Positions 28,061 to 37,079 are shown, numbered from the stretch's first letter. The stretch: 64,000 bases of DNA from Anderseniella sp. (GCA_028289645.1 JANQOK010000016.1:310001-374000), one strand, 5' to 3'. Notes: a model not told the origin generated them from the sequence alone. Numbers and translations are program-made.

Positions 28061-28537
28061 ATGACAAAGCGCTATTCGTTTGTAAGCCCGCTGGGCGGAC
28101 CCGACTACGAATGGTCGGCGGACCATACGTACGTGAAAGTGTCCGCGCATGACAGCGACGGTCAATTCACCCTGATGGAAGACAATCTGAAATCCACATT
28201 CGCCCTGGGCCTGCATCGCCATGATCGCCACGCCGAGACCTTTTACATACTGGACGGCAGCCTGGATTTCCATGTGGACGGGGACTGGATAACGGCAAAG
28301 CCGGGAAGCTGCCTGCACATTCCGCCGGGCGTCCCGCATGCGTGTGTTTTGAGCGCCGCGCATACTTCGGCACGCATGTTGATGATCTTCCAGCCGGCCG
28401 GCTTTGATCTGTACCTTGCGGAGCTTGCCGGCATGGACGCTGACGACCTCAACGATCCGCAGAAAATGGCAGATCTGGCGCTCAAATACGACATCATCAA
28501 TCTCGGCGACGTTCCACCACGAAACCAGGCAAGTTGA
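28061..28537 (+). CDS. cupin domain protein
   Basis: The 158-residue protein is a single-domain cupin. Motif 1 is GLHRHDRHAETFYILDGSLDF with metal ligands His, His and Glu, and motif 2 is PGSCLHIPPGVPHACV with the last His. The reaction is unknown; such proteins act as dioxygenases, isomerases or binding proteins. It lies 62 bases after the NTF2-like gene, so both may be controlled by the divergent LysR protein. Confidence 0.88.
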   Translation: MTKRYSFVSPLGGPDYEWSADHTYVKVSAHDSDGQFTLMEDNLKSTFALGLHRHDRHAETFYILDGSLDFHVDGDWITAKPGSCLHIPPGVPHACVLSAAHTSARMLMIFQPAGFDLYLAELAGMDADDLNDPQKMADLALKYDIINLGDVPPRNQAS

Positions 28538-28671
28538 CTCACACAAAAACAAGGTCAAGTTCACCTGAAATCGAAAACCGGCGCGACAACCTGCAAGATG
28601 GCCGTCGCAGGCGGCAAAGCCACATTGTGGTCAATATATTCCTCTTGACTGAGCATAAGGGGGGAGGCGTG

Positions 28672-28704
28672 ATGCGGCTTCCACTACAATGGGATGGCTC
28701 CTGA
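28672..28704 (+). CDS. possible 10-residue upstream ORF before J-domain gene
   Basis: The peptide MRLPLQWDGS is preceded by an unusually strong ribosome site AAGGGGGGAGG. Its TGA is followed at once by an ATG (28705) that opens a 24-residue frame ending inside the start of the J-domain gene. It may be a translated leader; it has no family match. Confidence 0.3.
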   Translation: MRLPLQWDGS

Positions 28705-28768
28705 ATGGTTCTTTCTCTCACTCGTGAAATTGCACGCGTGACGAGTAAGAGATGTGGGTTGTGTAAAG

Positions 28769-29740
28769 ATGCAGTGTGATCCGAGTAAGGACTACTTCGC
28801 GATTCTTGGACTGTCGTCGGAGGCGCATCCGGAAGTAGTCAAGGCAGCCCATCGGGCACTGGCGAAGAAGTATCATCCGGACCTGCGTTCTGAAGAGGAT
28901 GATGAGGCGGAGAAACGGTTCCAGGAAATCCAGGAAGCTTACGAAGTTCTGCGCGACGAGGACAAGCTCAAGCAATATCGGCATATGCGCGCCCAGTTGC
29001 AGATGCAAATGCAGATGCAGCAGCAGACCTCAGCGCCAACCGCACCCCATGTCCGTCCACGGGTTTATCTGAAGCTGGATGACAGGTGGGATCACCTGGT
29101 GCGCAAGCATCCGGATTTGAGCCAGCACTATGCCAAATTCTGCTTCCTGTCGCACAAGCTCGGCAGGCAGTACAAGCTGATCATCCTGGGAACCCAGAAC
29201 CCGGCACGTTACAAGCGGGTCGCGGCCAAGCTGGAGCGGCAGTTCTACCGGCGGCATTTTTCCTATCACCGCAATCTGCAGACGCTGGCCAGACGGCTGA
29301 CCGCCAATCACCGGCGGCATGCGGTGCGCATGCTGCAGTCTGAGATACGCGGCAGACGCTTCGTTTCAAAGAGTATCAGGTCGGAAATGGTCTGGCGCTA
29401 TGAATCGCGCTACCTGCAAGCGGCCGCCGCGACTGGCGAACCCGGCAGGGCGTCACAGCCTACGCGCCTCAGGCGCGGCACGGCGCATCGGGTCTATCCC
29501 GGACAACAGCGTACGACACTCAGATCGAGCCGCCACCGGCCGCTTGCGTGGTTGTGTATGGGCATGGCAGTTGCAGTCGGTGCGCTGATCGTCATGGGGC
29601 CACTGCTGGCGCCGTCTGAAATTGGCTTGAACCACCAGGCCCAGGCCCAGGCTCAGGTCCAGAGCGTCGGTCGCGGCAACTGCATCGTCACCACGCCGAT
29701 AGCGGCCTCGGCAGAATCGTCAGACAAAAACGTCTGTTGA
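28769..29740 (+). CDS. J-domain protein with C-terminal membrane helix
   Basis: An N-terminal J domain (residues 8-70) has the HPD motif at 36-38 in LAKKYHPDLRSEE, so it should stimulate an Hsp70 such as DnaK. There is no Gly/Phe or zinc region, so it is a type III (DnaJ C-like) protein. A Met/Gln repeat (QLQMQMQMQQQ) follows. The middle is basic and unknown, with QFYRRHFSYHRNLQTLARRL. A single membrane helix (about 258-280) and a short Ala/Gln-rich tail end the 323-residue chain. ATG 28769 is chosen over an in-frame GTG at 28754, which has no better site. Confidence 0.82.
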   Translation: MQCDPSKDYFAILGLSSEAHPEVVKAAHRALAKKYHPDLRSEEDDEAEKRFQEIQEAYEVLRDEDKLKQYRHMRAQLQMQMQMQQQTSAPTAPHVRPRVYLKLDDRWDHLVRKHPDLSQHYAKFCFLSHKLGRQYKLIILGTQNPARYKRVAAKLERQFYRRHFSYHRNLQTLARRLTANHRRHAVRMLQSEIRGRRFVSKSIRSEMVWRYESRYLQAAAATGEPGRASQPTRLRRGTAHRVYPGQQRTTLRSSRHRPLAWLCMGMAVAVGALIVMGPLLAPSEIGLNHQAQAQAQVQSVGRGNCIVTTPIAASAESSDKNVC

Positions 29741-29776
29741 CATCGCCCATGCGGTGATTGGATGCCGCGGTGCAGG

Positions 29777-31411
29777 TCAGGCTGGCCTGTCTGTAATTTC
29801 AGCGGGGTCTGCCCGGCAGACGCGATTGCGCCCGGTGTCCTTGGCACGATAAAGCGCCATGTCGGCCGCGCGCAGAATTTCCTGCGTCCCGTAACCGAAT
29901 TCAGATGTTCCCGCGACGCCGCACGACACGGTAACGCGCGGCAGCACACCGTCGCCATAGCGGATCGACAGGTTGGCGATGCTTGCGCGGATCGCTTCGG
30001 CACGTTCTTCGGCAGCATCGGTGTCGGTGTCAGACAGCAGGATCGCGAATTCCTCGCCGCCAAAGCGCGCCACGGTGTCGATCGGTCTGGCCGCCTCGAG
30101 CAAGGCGTCGGAGATGGCGCACAGCACAACATCGCCCGCGTTGTGGCCATGCACATCGTTGAACGTCTTGAAGTTGTCGGCATCCAGCGCAATCAGTGCG
30201 ACATGTTTGTGTTCCGGGCCGGATTTCTTCATGACGCGATGCATCTGGTTCATGAAATGGCGGCGGTTATACAGACCGGTGAGCGGATCGCGGATCGACT
30301 GTTGCTCAAGTTCATCACGCAGCTTGGCGTTTGCGACAGCCAGGCTGATGTGCTCGGCGCATTGCAGAGCGAACGCCAGCACGGTCTCATCCAGACAGCG
30401 GCTTTCAGAACAGCTCACGTCCGGGAATCTGATGTGCAGCAATCCCACAGTATCCCCGTGGGCCAGTATCGGGATGCACACATAAGGCGGCAGCTCTTCG
30501 CCATCAGCCCCTGTACCGGCGGCATGGGCGCAGGGGATGTTGGACAGGCCCTGTCCGTACCGCATCATGCGCCCGCGGCGCAGGGCCCAGCAGTCATCCG
30601 GCTGGATGTGCTTGTGCAGCCGATCGCCACCGCTCCACTGGCAGGCGCCATCCAGCACATCGCGCGAATTGGAGTAGATGTACAGTTCACCCTGGCTTGA
30701 CGGGAACATCTGCGGCATCAGCCGTTCGACGACTAGAAACAGTTCCTGCACGGTCTTGCAGCTCTGCAGCCACTCCCCCAGTTCGGAGAGTTGCCGGGCC
30801 TGCAGCTTGCGCGACCGCTCGCTCTCAAGCGAAGACTCGGCACGCTTGGTTGCCTCTTCTGCCACGTTTCTTGCCCTGTCCAGTTCGGCCTCGCGCTGCT
30901 TGAGCTCGGTAATGTCCAGCGCAATGCCGGCACTGCCGCCTGAAGACAACCGGTACTTCATCACCCGAAAATCGCCGCAACCATGATAGCTGCGCTCCAC
31001 CGGCGCCCCGTCGGCATGCTTTTGTGCCGCAACCCTCTCGGACACCGCAGCCTCCAGTTCATCGGGCGACAACTTGCCGGCAAGTTCCCGGCGCACCAGG
31101 TCGGCGTAGAAAAGGTCGATATTCTTCTCCCGGGCCTGGAGACGCAATTCACCGAGCCCCGGATGCAGGCGTTCATAGGCAGGGTTTGCCGCAATGAGGC
31201 GGTCGCGTTCGTCATAGACACAGTAGGCCATCGGACTCTTGTCGAGAGCCTCACGCAGGATCCGGTACTCCGACACCAGGCGCCGAAGCGCCGAACGGTC
31301 AGATATCAGATTGTCGATCTGAGTATCATCCGTGTCCTGTTCCGGCGGCACTTGATCAAAGGAACTCCTGAGTTCTTCAACCATGGCGCGCAGATGGTTA
31401 GTGTCAGTCAC
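29777..31411 (-). CDS. PAS-GAF-GGDEF diguanylate cyclase
   Basis: This soluble 544-residue protein has a PAS domain (about 50-170), a coiled segment, a GAF domain (about 205-365) and a C-terminal GGDEF domain (about 375-535). The active-site motif is intact as GGEEF (451-455). RPID lies five residues before it and is the product-inhibition I-site. It should make cyclic di-GMP from GTP under control of the sensory domains. It starts at GTG 31411, with CGGAGG about ten bases upstream. It is convergent with the J-domain gene. Confidence 0.93.
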   Translation of the reverse strand: MTDTNHLRAMVEELRSSFDQVPPEQDTDDTQIDNLISDRSALRRLVSEYRILREALDKSPMAYCVYDERDRLIAANPAYERLHPGLGELRLQAREKNIDLFYADLVRRELAGKLSPDELEAAVSERVAAQKHADGAPVERSYHGCGDFRVMKYRLSSGGSAGIALDITELKQREAELDRARNVAEEATKRAESSLESERSRKLQARQLSELGEWLQSCKTVQELFLVVERLMPQMFPSSQGELYIYSNSRDVLDGACQWSGGDRLHKHIQPDDCWALRRGRMMRYGQGLSNIPCAHAAGTGADGEELPPYVCIPILAHGDTVGLLHIRFPDVSCSESRCLDETVLAFALQCAEHISLAVANAKLRDELEQQSIRDPLTGLYNRRHFMNQMHRVMKKSGPEHKHVALIALDADNFKTFNDVHGHNAGDVVLCAISDALLEAARPIDTVARFGGEEFAILLSDTDTDAAEERAEAIRASIANLSIRYGDGVLPRVTVSCGVAGTSEFGYGTQEILRAADMALYRAKDTGRNRVCRADPAEITDRPA

Positions 31412-31692
31412 GGTTCACAGCCTCCGGGATTTGAGGTTGTGTTTAACAGAAATATACTACCAAGACCTTAGCCGAATTCTGAAAGATACTGATAAAGCTT
31501 AACTAGCCAGCCGCGTTACTGAACAAAATCAGATAATACCAATCGCCGCGTGAAATGGCCAAAAACCGCACTGTGGCCGAAATGTCACAAATCGCAAAAA
31601 AACAAGCCCGGTTAGTGTATTCGGGTTTGTCTGACCTCACGACATATGTTTAACCTTGCGTACGGGGATTCTACTTGGCGCAGGGGCACATC

Positions 31693-32823
31693 ATGAAAAA
31701 ATCCATTCTGGCGGCGGCCGCCACATTTGCTGCGTTCACACTGCCGGCCAACGCGGCCGATCTGGACCGGGATCTGGGGCTGATTGTTTCCGGAGTCGTG
31801 AGCAAGTGGGCCGGGGTTCAAATCATTGATACAACGGCTTTCGGTGATGATACCGTGTTCGCCAACGGTGGCGAAGGCATGGTGAGCCTGCCTCTAGGCG
31901 ATAACCTGTCAATCCAGACCGACGTCAAATATGAATTCAACTCCTATGCCACTGAAAGCCAGCCCTTCAACGACACCTATGGCCCAAGATACTCGTTTCA
32001 GGGTGCCGCTCATTTGAGCTGGCGTGATCCCTCAAGAGGCCTTTTTGGCGTTTTCGGCGGCGCCGGATCATCTGACTTCGGACTTCTCAGTCTCGAAGGC
32101 AGCGAGGTCGCCTTTGTCGGTGGTGAGGCACAATTCTACCTGGACAACATTACGCTCTATGGCCAGGGCGGCTATGTCAGATACGCACCCACGTTTGTCG
32201 GATTTGACGTTTTCGACCGGGAAGGTGTGTTCGCCAGAGGTGTCCTGCGCTGGTTCTTGGGCAATGACAGCCGGATTCAGCTCGAAGGCACTTATCAGAA
32301 TACCGAGTTTTACAAGGTGCCCGGGCTGGCGGACGTGGAATCGTTCTCTGTCGGCGCGCAGTACGACTTTGTGCTTGCCGGCCTGCCCCTGGTTGGCGAC
32401 ACGCAATTGTCCGTCGGATACCGCGGCGTTTTCCGGGAAAACTGTTTTACACCGACCTTTGATACAGACGACCATACGATCATGATCGGTACGACCTACT
32501 CGTTCTCAGGGGACATGCTGACCATAGATCGTCAGGGCGCAACCCTGGACACGCCTGACTTTCATGATGCCTGCTTTGTTTCCGACCGCCGGTTGAAAAC
32601 AGATATCGTACAGCTTGGCGAGACAAACGACGGCATCAATGTGTACAGCTGGAAATACAAGTCTGATCCGGTGACCACCTGGGTTGGCGTTATGGCGCAG
32701 GATCTTGAGACCACGCATCCCCAGGCTCTGGTCACGGGGCGGGACGGTTTCTATCGTGTGAACTACTCAAAGCTTGGCGTTCAGATGATGACTCTGGAAC
32801 AATGGGACGCCAGGATGCTGTAA
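31693..32823 (+). CDS. outer-membrane beta-barrel with peptidase S74 chaperone domain
   Basis: The 376-residue protein has a signal peptide (MKKSILAAAATFAAF, cleavage near Ala22), a region of alternating hydrophobic strands (about 25-285) typical of an outer-membrane barrel, and a C-terminal S74 domain (about 295-376). That domain is the intramolecular chaperone known from phage tail spikes. Its Ser-Lys dyad is intact as Ser297 and Lys302 in SDRRLKTDI, followed by WVGVMAQDLETTHPQAL and FYRVNYSKLG. The domain may trimerise the protein and cut itself off. No phage gene is near. ATG 31693 gives the signal peptide; an earlier TTG at 31675 is less likely. Confidence 0.8.
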   Translation: MKKSILAAAATFAAFTLPANAADLDRDLGLIVSGVVSKWAGVQIIDTTAFGDDTVFANGGEGMVSLPLGDNLSIQTDVKYEFNSYATESQPFNDTYGPRYSFQGAAHLSWRDPSRGLFGVFGGAGSSDFGLLSLEGSEVAFVGGEAQFYLDNITLYGQGGYVRYAPTFVGFDVFDREGVFARGVLRWFLGNDSRIQLEGTYQNTEFYKVPGLADVESFSVGAQYDFVLAGLPLVGDTQLSVGYRGVFRENCFTPTFDTDDHTIMIGTTYSFSGDMLTIDRQGATLDTPDFHDACFVSDRRLKTDIVQLGETNDGINVYSWKYKSDPVTTWVGVMAQDLETTHPQALVTGRDGFYRVNYSKLGVQMMTLEQWDARML

Positions 32824-32845
32824 CCATCTGATCAAACGCGAATTC

Positions 32846-32885
32846 AAACCCCGGCGTCCTGATCTGGATTCCGGGGTTTTGTTTG
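32846..32885 (+). terminator. intrinsic terminator after S74/barrel gene
   Basis: Nine-base arms AAACCCCGG (32846-32854) and CCGGGGTTT (32871-32879) with a 16-base loop are followed by TTGTTTG. Confidence 0.75.
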
Positions 32886-32999
32886 TGAACGAGCACTTCA
32901 CTCTCTGTGAACGCCCCAGTTGAACAGATGCTGCCTTCGACCTCAAAACGGGCAACGCGACGTAAAGCGCCGAGGATCCGTTTGCCGGGTTGGGACAGA

Positions 33000-33719
33000 T
33001 CACGCACTGATGGCGTCGTAGTCGACGCGGGCAATGTCCTCGACACCGGAATGCATGGAGAACACCAGCCAGCGGCGGAAGGTTCTGATCAACCTCTGGT
33101 CACCACTCATGAAGATCAGCCCGTCTTCGACGTCGCGCTCAAATGAGCGCCGGCCGAGATAGACGCCTGTAAACACCCGAACTTGCGTTTCGACATAAAG
33201 ATCGACGTCGAAACCGGGGTCGCTTGCACACAGTTCGACCGGCTCACCCGGTTTGGTGATGACCCAGTAGGTGGACGCGGGCGAAGTTGCGTCAGAAAAG
33301 TTGAAGCGCATGATGTTGCGCCGGGGCGGCAACGCATCTACGTCGATCTGACGCCTGATGTTCCACATGAGCAGGTCGGCATCGCGGTCTTCCAGGGCAA
33401 TCTCTGCCTTGATGTGGCGTTGCGCCCATGCGGCAAGCCCTCTCATGATGTCATCCAGTTCTGCGGCCTTGTCGGTGCGGATGTAATCTATGTTGCCGGT
33501 CGCTGCATCTTCGATACGCTCCAGCAGCCCGTTTTCCTGCATCTCCTTCAGGCGCCTGGCCAGCAGCGTGGGCGAGATGCCGGGAAGCCCGCGCTTGATT
33601 TCGTTGAAGCGCGTGGACCCGCCCCAAAGCTCGCCGAGTATCTGCATGGTCCAGCGCGGCATCAGCACCTCGCAGGCCTTCGAGGTCGGGCAATAGAGAC
33701 CAAATGGTTTCGTCGTCAT
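33000..33719 (-). CDS. HxlR family transcriptional regulator with C-terminal domain
   Basis: The N-terminal 110 residues form an HxlR-type winged helix: YCPTSKACEVLMPRWTMQIL, ELWGGSTRFNEIKRGLPGIS, and LARRLKEMQENGLLERI. A further 125 residues follow (about 115-239) and have a sterol-carrier-like look, with PGEPVELCASDPGFDVDLYV and GLIFMSGDQRLIRTFRRWL. This extension is found in a subset of the family and may bind a ligand. GTGGAG lies before the ATG at 33719. It is divergent from a DUF1127 gene. Confidence 0.85.
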   Translation of the reverse strand: MTTKPFGLYCPTSKACEVLMPRWTMQILGELWGGSTRFNEIKRGLPGISPTLLARRLKEMQENGLLERIEDAATGNIDYIRTDKAAELDDIMRGLAAWAQRHIKAEIALEDRDADLLMWNIRRQIDVDALPPRRNIMRFNFSDATSPASTYWVITKPGEPVELCASDPGFDVDLYVETQVRVFTGVYLGRRSFERDVEDGLIFMSGDQRLIRTFRRWLVFSMHSGVEDIARVDYDAISA

Positions 33720-33894
33720 GGTAACGCTCCACACGAAAACGGGCCGGGCAAAAGCGTATGCCAAATAGCCACTTTCTGGCCAGTACAGTTTTTGTACCGG
33801 GGCTGGTTCACTTCTTACACTGCCTTTGAGAGCGCACAGCATGGCAGTTTGAATGCGTCACCACAGACATGCACCGGACAAGGGAGTTAGACAG

Positions 33895-34161
33895 ATGACT
33901 TTCGTTTCACAAAGCGCAACCCGTTCGCACAATACCGGGATCCAGCACCTTGCAAGCCTGGCAGCCCATACAGGACGGATGCTGATTGAAGCAGCGCAGC
34001 GCCGGAAACTCAGAAACAGCATTGGACACCTGTCGGCAAGACACCTGCGAGACATCGGGTTGACCAAACAAGATGTGGCATCAATCAAGCAACTGCCGTT
34101 GCCGTTCAGCAGTGCACGGGAGCTGTCGGAGGCAGCGAGAGCACAGGCGGGCAACTGGTGA
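33895..34161 (+). CDS. DUF1127 domain protein
   Basis: This 88-residue protein has a DUF1127 helix pair at about 46-72 (RNSIGHLSARHLRDIGLTKQ) and a hydrophilic tail. GGGAG lies nine bases before the ATG. It is divergent from an HxlR regulator with 175 bases between. The DUF1127 gene at 23527-23775 is also divergent from a regulator. The function is unknown, with RNA binding reported for some relatives. Confidence 0.82.
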   Translation: MTFVSQSATRSHNTGIQHLASLAAHTGRMLIEAAQRRKLRNSIGHLSARHLRDIGLTKQDVASIKQLPLPFSSARELSEAARAQAGNW

Positions 34162-34234
34162 GAAACATCCCTGCCATCTAACTTGACCAGCACTTCAAAG
34201 GTCGCTCACATGTCGCGTACGAGAGGATCAAAAC

Positions 34235-34783
34235 ATGCCGACTGCCAAGAAACTGAACCGGACCCTGCGGGCCTTCATCGAAAAGCAACCGATGTTCTTC
34301 GTGGCCACGGCGGACACGACCGGGCGGGTCAATGTGTCGCCGAAGGGCATGGACACCCTTCGTATCGAGGACGACAACCGTATCGTCTGGCTCAATCTCA
34401 GCGGCAGTGGCAACGAAACCGCAGCGCACGTGCGCGCCACCGGCCGCATGACGCTGATGTTCTGCGCCTTTGAAGGCGATGCGCTGATCCTGCGCGTCTA
34501 CGGCCAGGCCAGAACCTACCATCCACGTGACGCTGAGTGGAGCCGGCTGGTGGCAGGTTTCCCGGAACTGGCCGGCAGCCGCCAGATCTTCGACCTGGAC
34601 GTAGACCTGGTGCAGACATCGTGCGGCACCGGCGTGCCGGTCATGGAGTTCCGCAGATCGCGTGGTGAAGGCGAGCTTGAACCGTTCTACGCCGACATGG
34701 GCAGCGATGGAGTCAGGGACTACTGGCAGCGCAAGAACACCCAGACCATCGATGGCAAACCGACGGGGATATTCGAGGACTGA
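34235..34783 (+). CDS. pyridoxamine 5'-phosphate oxidase-like flavoprotein
   Basis: This 182-residue protein has the split-barrel FMN-binding fold of the PNPOx-like family. Segments are QPMFFVATADTTGRVNVSPK, VWLNLSGSGNETAAHVRATG and MTLMFCAFEGDALILRVYGQ. It lacks the C-terminal motif of true PdxH, so it is probably an FMN or F420-type oxidoreductase of unknown substrate. AGAGGA precedes the ATG. Confidence 0.87.
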   Translation: MPTAKKLNRTLRAFIEKQPMFFVATADTTGRVNVSPKGMDTLRIEDDNRIVWLNLSGSGNETAAHVRATGRMTLMFCAFEGDALILRVYGQARTYHPRDAEWSRLVAGFPELAGSRQIFDLDVDLVQTSCGTGVPVMEFRRSRGEGELEPFYADMGSDGVRDYWQRKNTQTIDGKPTGIFED

Positions 34784-34866
34784 GCGGCCGCTTGACCCGG
34801 CCATTGGATGAAAATAGCCTTTTCATGCTCATCAACGCCACGAATTCAGCTACAGGGACTGTTTTG

Positions 34867-35556
34867 ATGCGTGCTACAGGTCACGCCGCCTTGCTTGCTG
34901 GCGCCGCGCTTCTACTGGTACTTGGGACGACAGGCCCGGCGTCGATTGCACAGATCAGCACCGATGCAGAATTGCGAAAAGCTCCGCAGGACGGTGGCGC
35001 AAGGAGGTGGGAAGTTGCCGGTGGCAAAGTGAACCTGAATGCTGAACCTTCAAGCAACGCCGATGTTGTCGGCGTGTTTGCGAATGGTGCCATTCTTTCG
35101 AACCTGGGCTGTATGGACGTCGCTGATCAAGTCTGGTGCAAGGTGCGCCCATTTCGAGGCGGCATCACAGGCTTTGCCCGGGCCACGCAGCTTCAGCCGG
35201 CCCAGGGTCCGGACGGCGTGATTGCAACCGGTGTCGATGACAGCAAACGCCGTGCGCGAGCGCGCGACTTTGACTCAAAGGGCGAGGTTGCTTGCGCACA
35301 GGAGCAGGGTCAGGCCATGGGGACATGTCTGGCATCGGCCTCCCGCAGCGGCGGCGGCGATGCCACTGTTGTGGTGACGTTCCCAAACGGTTTCGCGCGC
35401 AACCTGTACTTCGTTCACGGTGAATTCGTGCGGGCCAGCGCAACAATGTCCGGGGTGGGTACGGACATGGACTGGCGGTTGAAGAACAAGCGGTATTTCA
35501 TAAGGGTCGACGATCAGCGCTACGAGCTGCCGAACACTCTGGTTTTCACAAACTGA
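34867..35556 (+). CDS. exported SH3-domain protein
   Basis: The 229-residue protein has a signal peptide (about 1-33), then a bacterial SH3 domain (about 50-110) with KVNLNAEPSSNADVVGVF and QVWCKVRPFRGGITGFARA. A C-terminal domain rich in Gly and charged residues follows, containing GKSARCAQ-like sequence GEVACAQEQGQAMGTCLASA and ending RVDDQRYELPNTLVFTN. Bacterial SH3 domains often bind cell-wall peptides. ATG 34867 has AGGGACTG upstream. An in-frame ATG at 34825 would spoil the signal peptide. Confidence 0.72.
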   Translation: MRATGHAALLAGAALLLVLGTTGPASIAQISTDAELRKAPQDGGARRWEVAGGKVNLNAEPSSNADVVGVFANGAILSNLGCMDVADQVWCKVRPFRGGITGFARATQLQPAQGPDGVIATGVDDSKRRARARDFDSKGEVACAQEQGQAMGTCLASASRSGGGDATVVVTFPNGFARNLYFVHGEFVRASATMSGVGTDMDWRLKNKRYFIRVDDQRYELPNTLVFTN

Positions 35557-35558
35557 TC

Positions 35559-35600
35559 CCGCCTTGAGGAGGCGGCTGCGCCGTAAAGCTACGGCACAGC
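35559..35600. terminator. hairpins between convergent SH3 and PQQ-dehydrogenase genes
   Basis: Two adjacent stem-loops occur: six-base arms at 35559-35564/35570-35575, and an 11-base stem with one mismatch at 35575-35585/35590-35600. T runs are short on both sides. They lie exactly between two convergent genes. Confidence 0.45.
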
Positions 35601-35613
35601 CGGTGTTTCGTTA

Positions 35614-36882
35614 TCAGGGTGTGATCTTGTGAATCGTGCCCTCATCCACAGCCGCGTAGAGACTGCCGTCAGGCCCGGCGACAAGCGACCGGAACCGGCC
35701 AGGCTCCATGGGCAGGGACATCGTGGTTACGTCGAGCAGTTCAGAACCGTTCTCGGAAAGTTTCAGCACTTCGATACGCTGACCCAGCGGTGTGCCGCCG
35801 AACGCGATTCCCATGATGCCAACGACCATTGCGCCGTCCCATTCGCCCCATGCCTCTCCCTTGAGAAATGCGGCAGAGGACGTGCCCTGAGACCAGCCAT
35901 TGTTGTTCCAGATCGGCGGCATGGCATTGGGATAGGTGATGAAGTCTGTCATCGGCATCCACGATGCCCGCGCAAACCGGTTTTCGCCGACCATCTGGTT
36001 GGGGCTGTAACCGCAATAGTTGCCCGGACAGTCGCCACGCCCGGCCATGTTCGGGCGCGGATCCCAGCCGGCGTTGCCGCCATTGCGCAGAACCGTTACC
36101 TCGTCCGAGTGCCAGGGCCCGTGTTCGGCCGCAATCGGGGTCCCTGTGGCAGGATGGAAGGCAATGCCCTGCACGTTACGGTGACCGTAGGTGTAGGTTC
36201 GCTTGTCGAAACCGACCGGAGGGGTGTTTTCGGCAGCAGGTGTACCGTCGGTATCGATACGAATAACTTTGCTGCCCATCATGGTCGGGCTCTGCGGCAC
36301 CACGCCATTGTGGGTGTCACCGGTCGTCAGATAGAGATAGCCGTCTGCCGAATTGAACCGGACCCGGCCGCCATTGTGGGCTCCCGGTCCACCAAACGGA
36401 TGATCGGACGCCTTCATCTTGTAAGGCACATCATCGACGATGTCGGTTCGCTCGGACACGTTCGAGAAATCGTCGCTTACAACCAGCCGCATCAGCCGGT
36501 TTGTGTGCGGGGTCGACATTTTCGACGTGGAATAAACATAGATGCGCCGGTTATCGGAAAACTTGGGATCCACGGCGACGCCCATCATGCCCGCCTGCCC
36601 TTCACAGAACAGATCATCGGCTCGCGACGCGTAGCCGTCGACGCCACCCATGCCCAAAAGCGCTTTGGTCTCGCCCGATGGCATGCGCACCGACAGACCC
36701 TTGCACTTCTCGGTGTAGAACATTGTCCCGTCGTCCAGGAACGCCATATCCCAGGGGTTTTCCAGATTGTCGAGCACCACTGAGTGCTTGAGGCTGGGTG
36801 CGTCCTGTGCCCATCCGGGTGTCGCGGCAACCATCGCACCAACGGCAAGCGCCAGCACCCAAGAGCGTCTTAGATTTGTCAT
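35614..36882 (-). CDS. PQQ-dependent sugar (glucose/sorbosone) dehydrogenase
   Basis: This exported 422-residue protein belongs to the soluble PQQ-dependent glucose/sorbosone dehydrogenase family, a six-bladed propeller that oxidises sugars in the periplasm. It has a signal peptide (to about Ala25), LENPWDMAFLDDGTMFYTEK, the region GGPGAHNGGRVRFNSADGYL with TTGDTHNG, and YTYGHRNVQGIAFHPATG with AAEHGPWHSDEV. The exact sugar is unknown. GGAGGAA precedes the ATG at 36882. Upstream lie a cytochrome c, a natural electron acceptor, and a pqqA gene. Confidence 0.88.
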   Translation of the reverse strand: MTNLRRSWVLALAVGAMVAATPGWAQDAPSLKHSVVLDNLENPWDMAFLDDGTMFYTEKCKGLSVRMPSGETKALLGMGGVDGYASRADDLFCEGQAGMMGVAVDPKFSDNRRIYVYSTSKMSTPHTNRLMRLVVSDDFSNVSERTDIVDDVPYKMKASDHPFGGPGAHNGGRVRFNSADGYLYLTTGDTHNGVVPQSPTMMGSKVIRIDTDGTPAAENTPPVGFDKRTYTYGHRNVQGIAFHPATGTPIAAEHGPWHSDEVTVLRNGGNAGWDPRPNMAGRGDCPGNYCGYSPNQMVGENRFARASWMPMTDFITYPNAMPPIWNNNGWSQGTSSAAFLKGEAWGEWDGAMVVGIMGIAFGGTPLGQRIEVLKLSENGSELLDVTTMSLPMEPGRFRSLVAGPDGSLYAAVDEGTIHKITP

Positions 36883-37079
36883 GAGTTCCTCCATTTGCTT
36901 GTTGTTATTTCATCCACCCAAACGCCTTGCTCAAAGCCGTTGGAAGGACGTGTGGCGTTTACTCAGCCACCTGCTTCAATCACCGCCCCGCCGATTCCGG
37001 GTGTTGCCACCCGTTTGGACAATCATTGATTGGTTGTTTACGAGCTGTGATCTCCCCCCTTTCTCCGTCCGCGACGGAA

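Noticed and set aside
31693..32823. S74 domain gene as part of a prophage
   Set aside because: No capsid, tail, integrase or lysis gene is near, and it has a bacterial signal peptide and barrel strands.
35629..36783. A 384-residue open frame opposite the PQQ dehydrogenase gene
   Set aside because: It lacks family features and sits on a well-supported gene.
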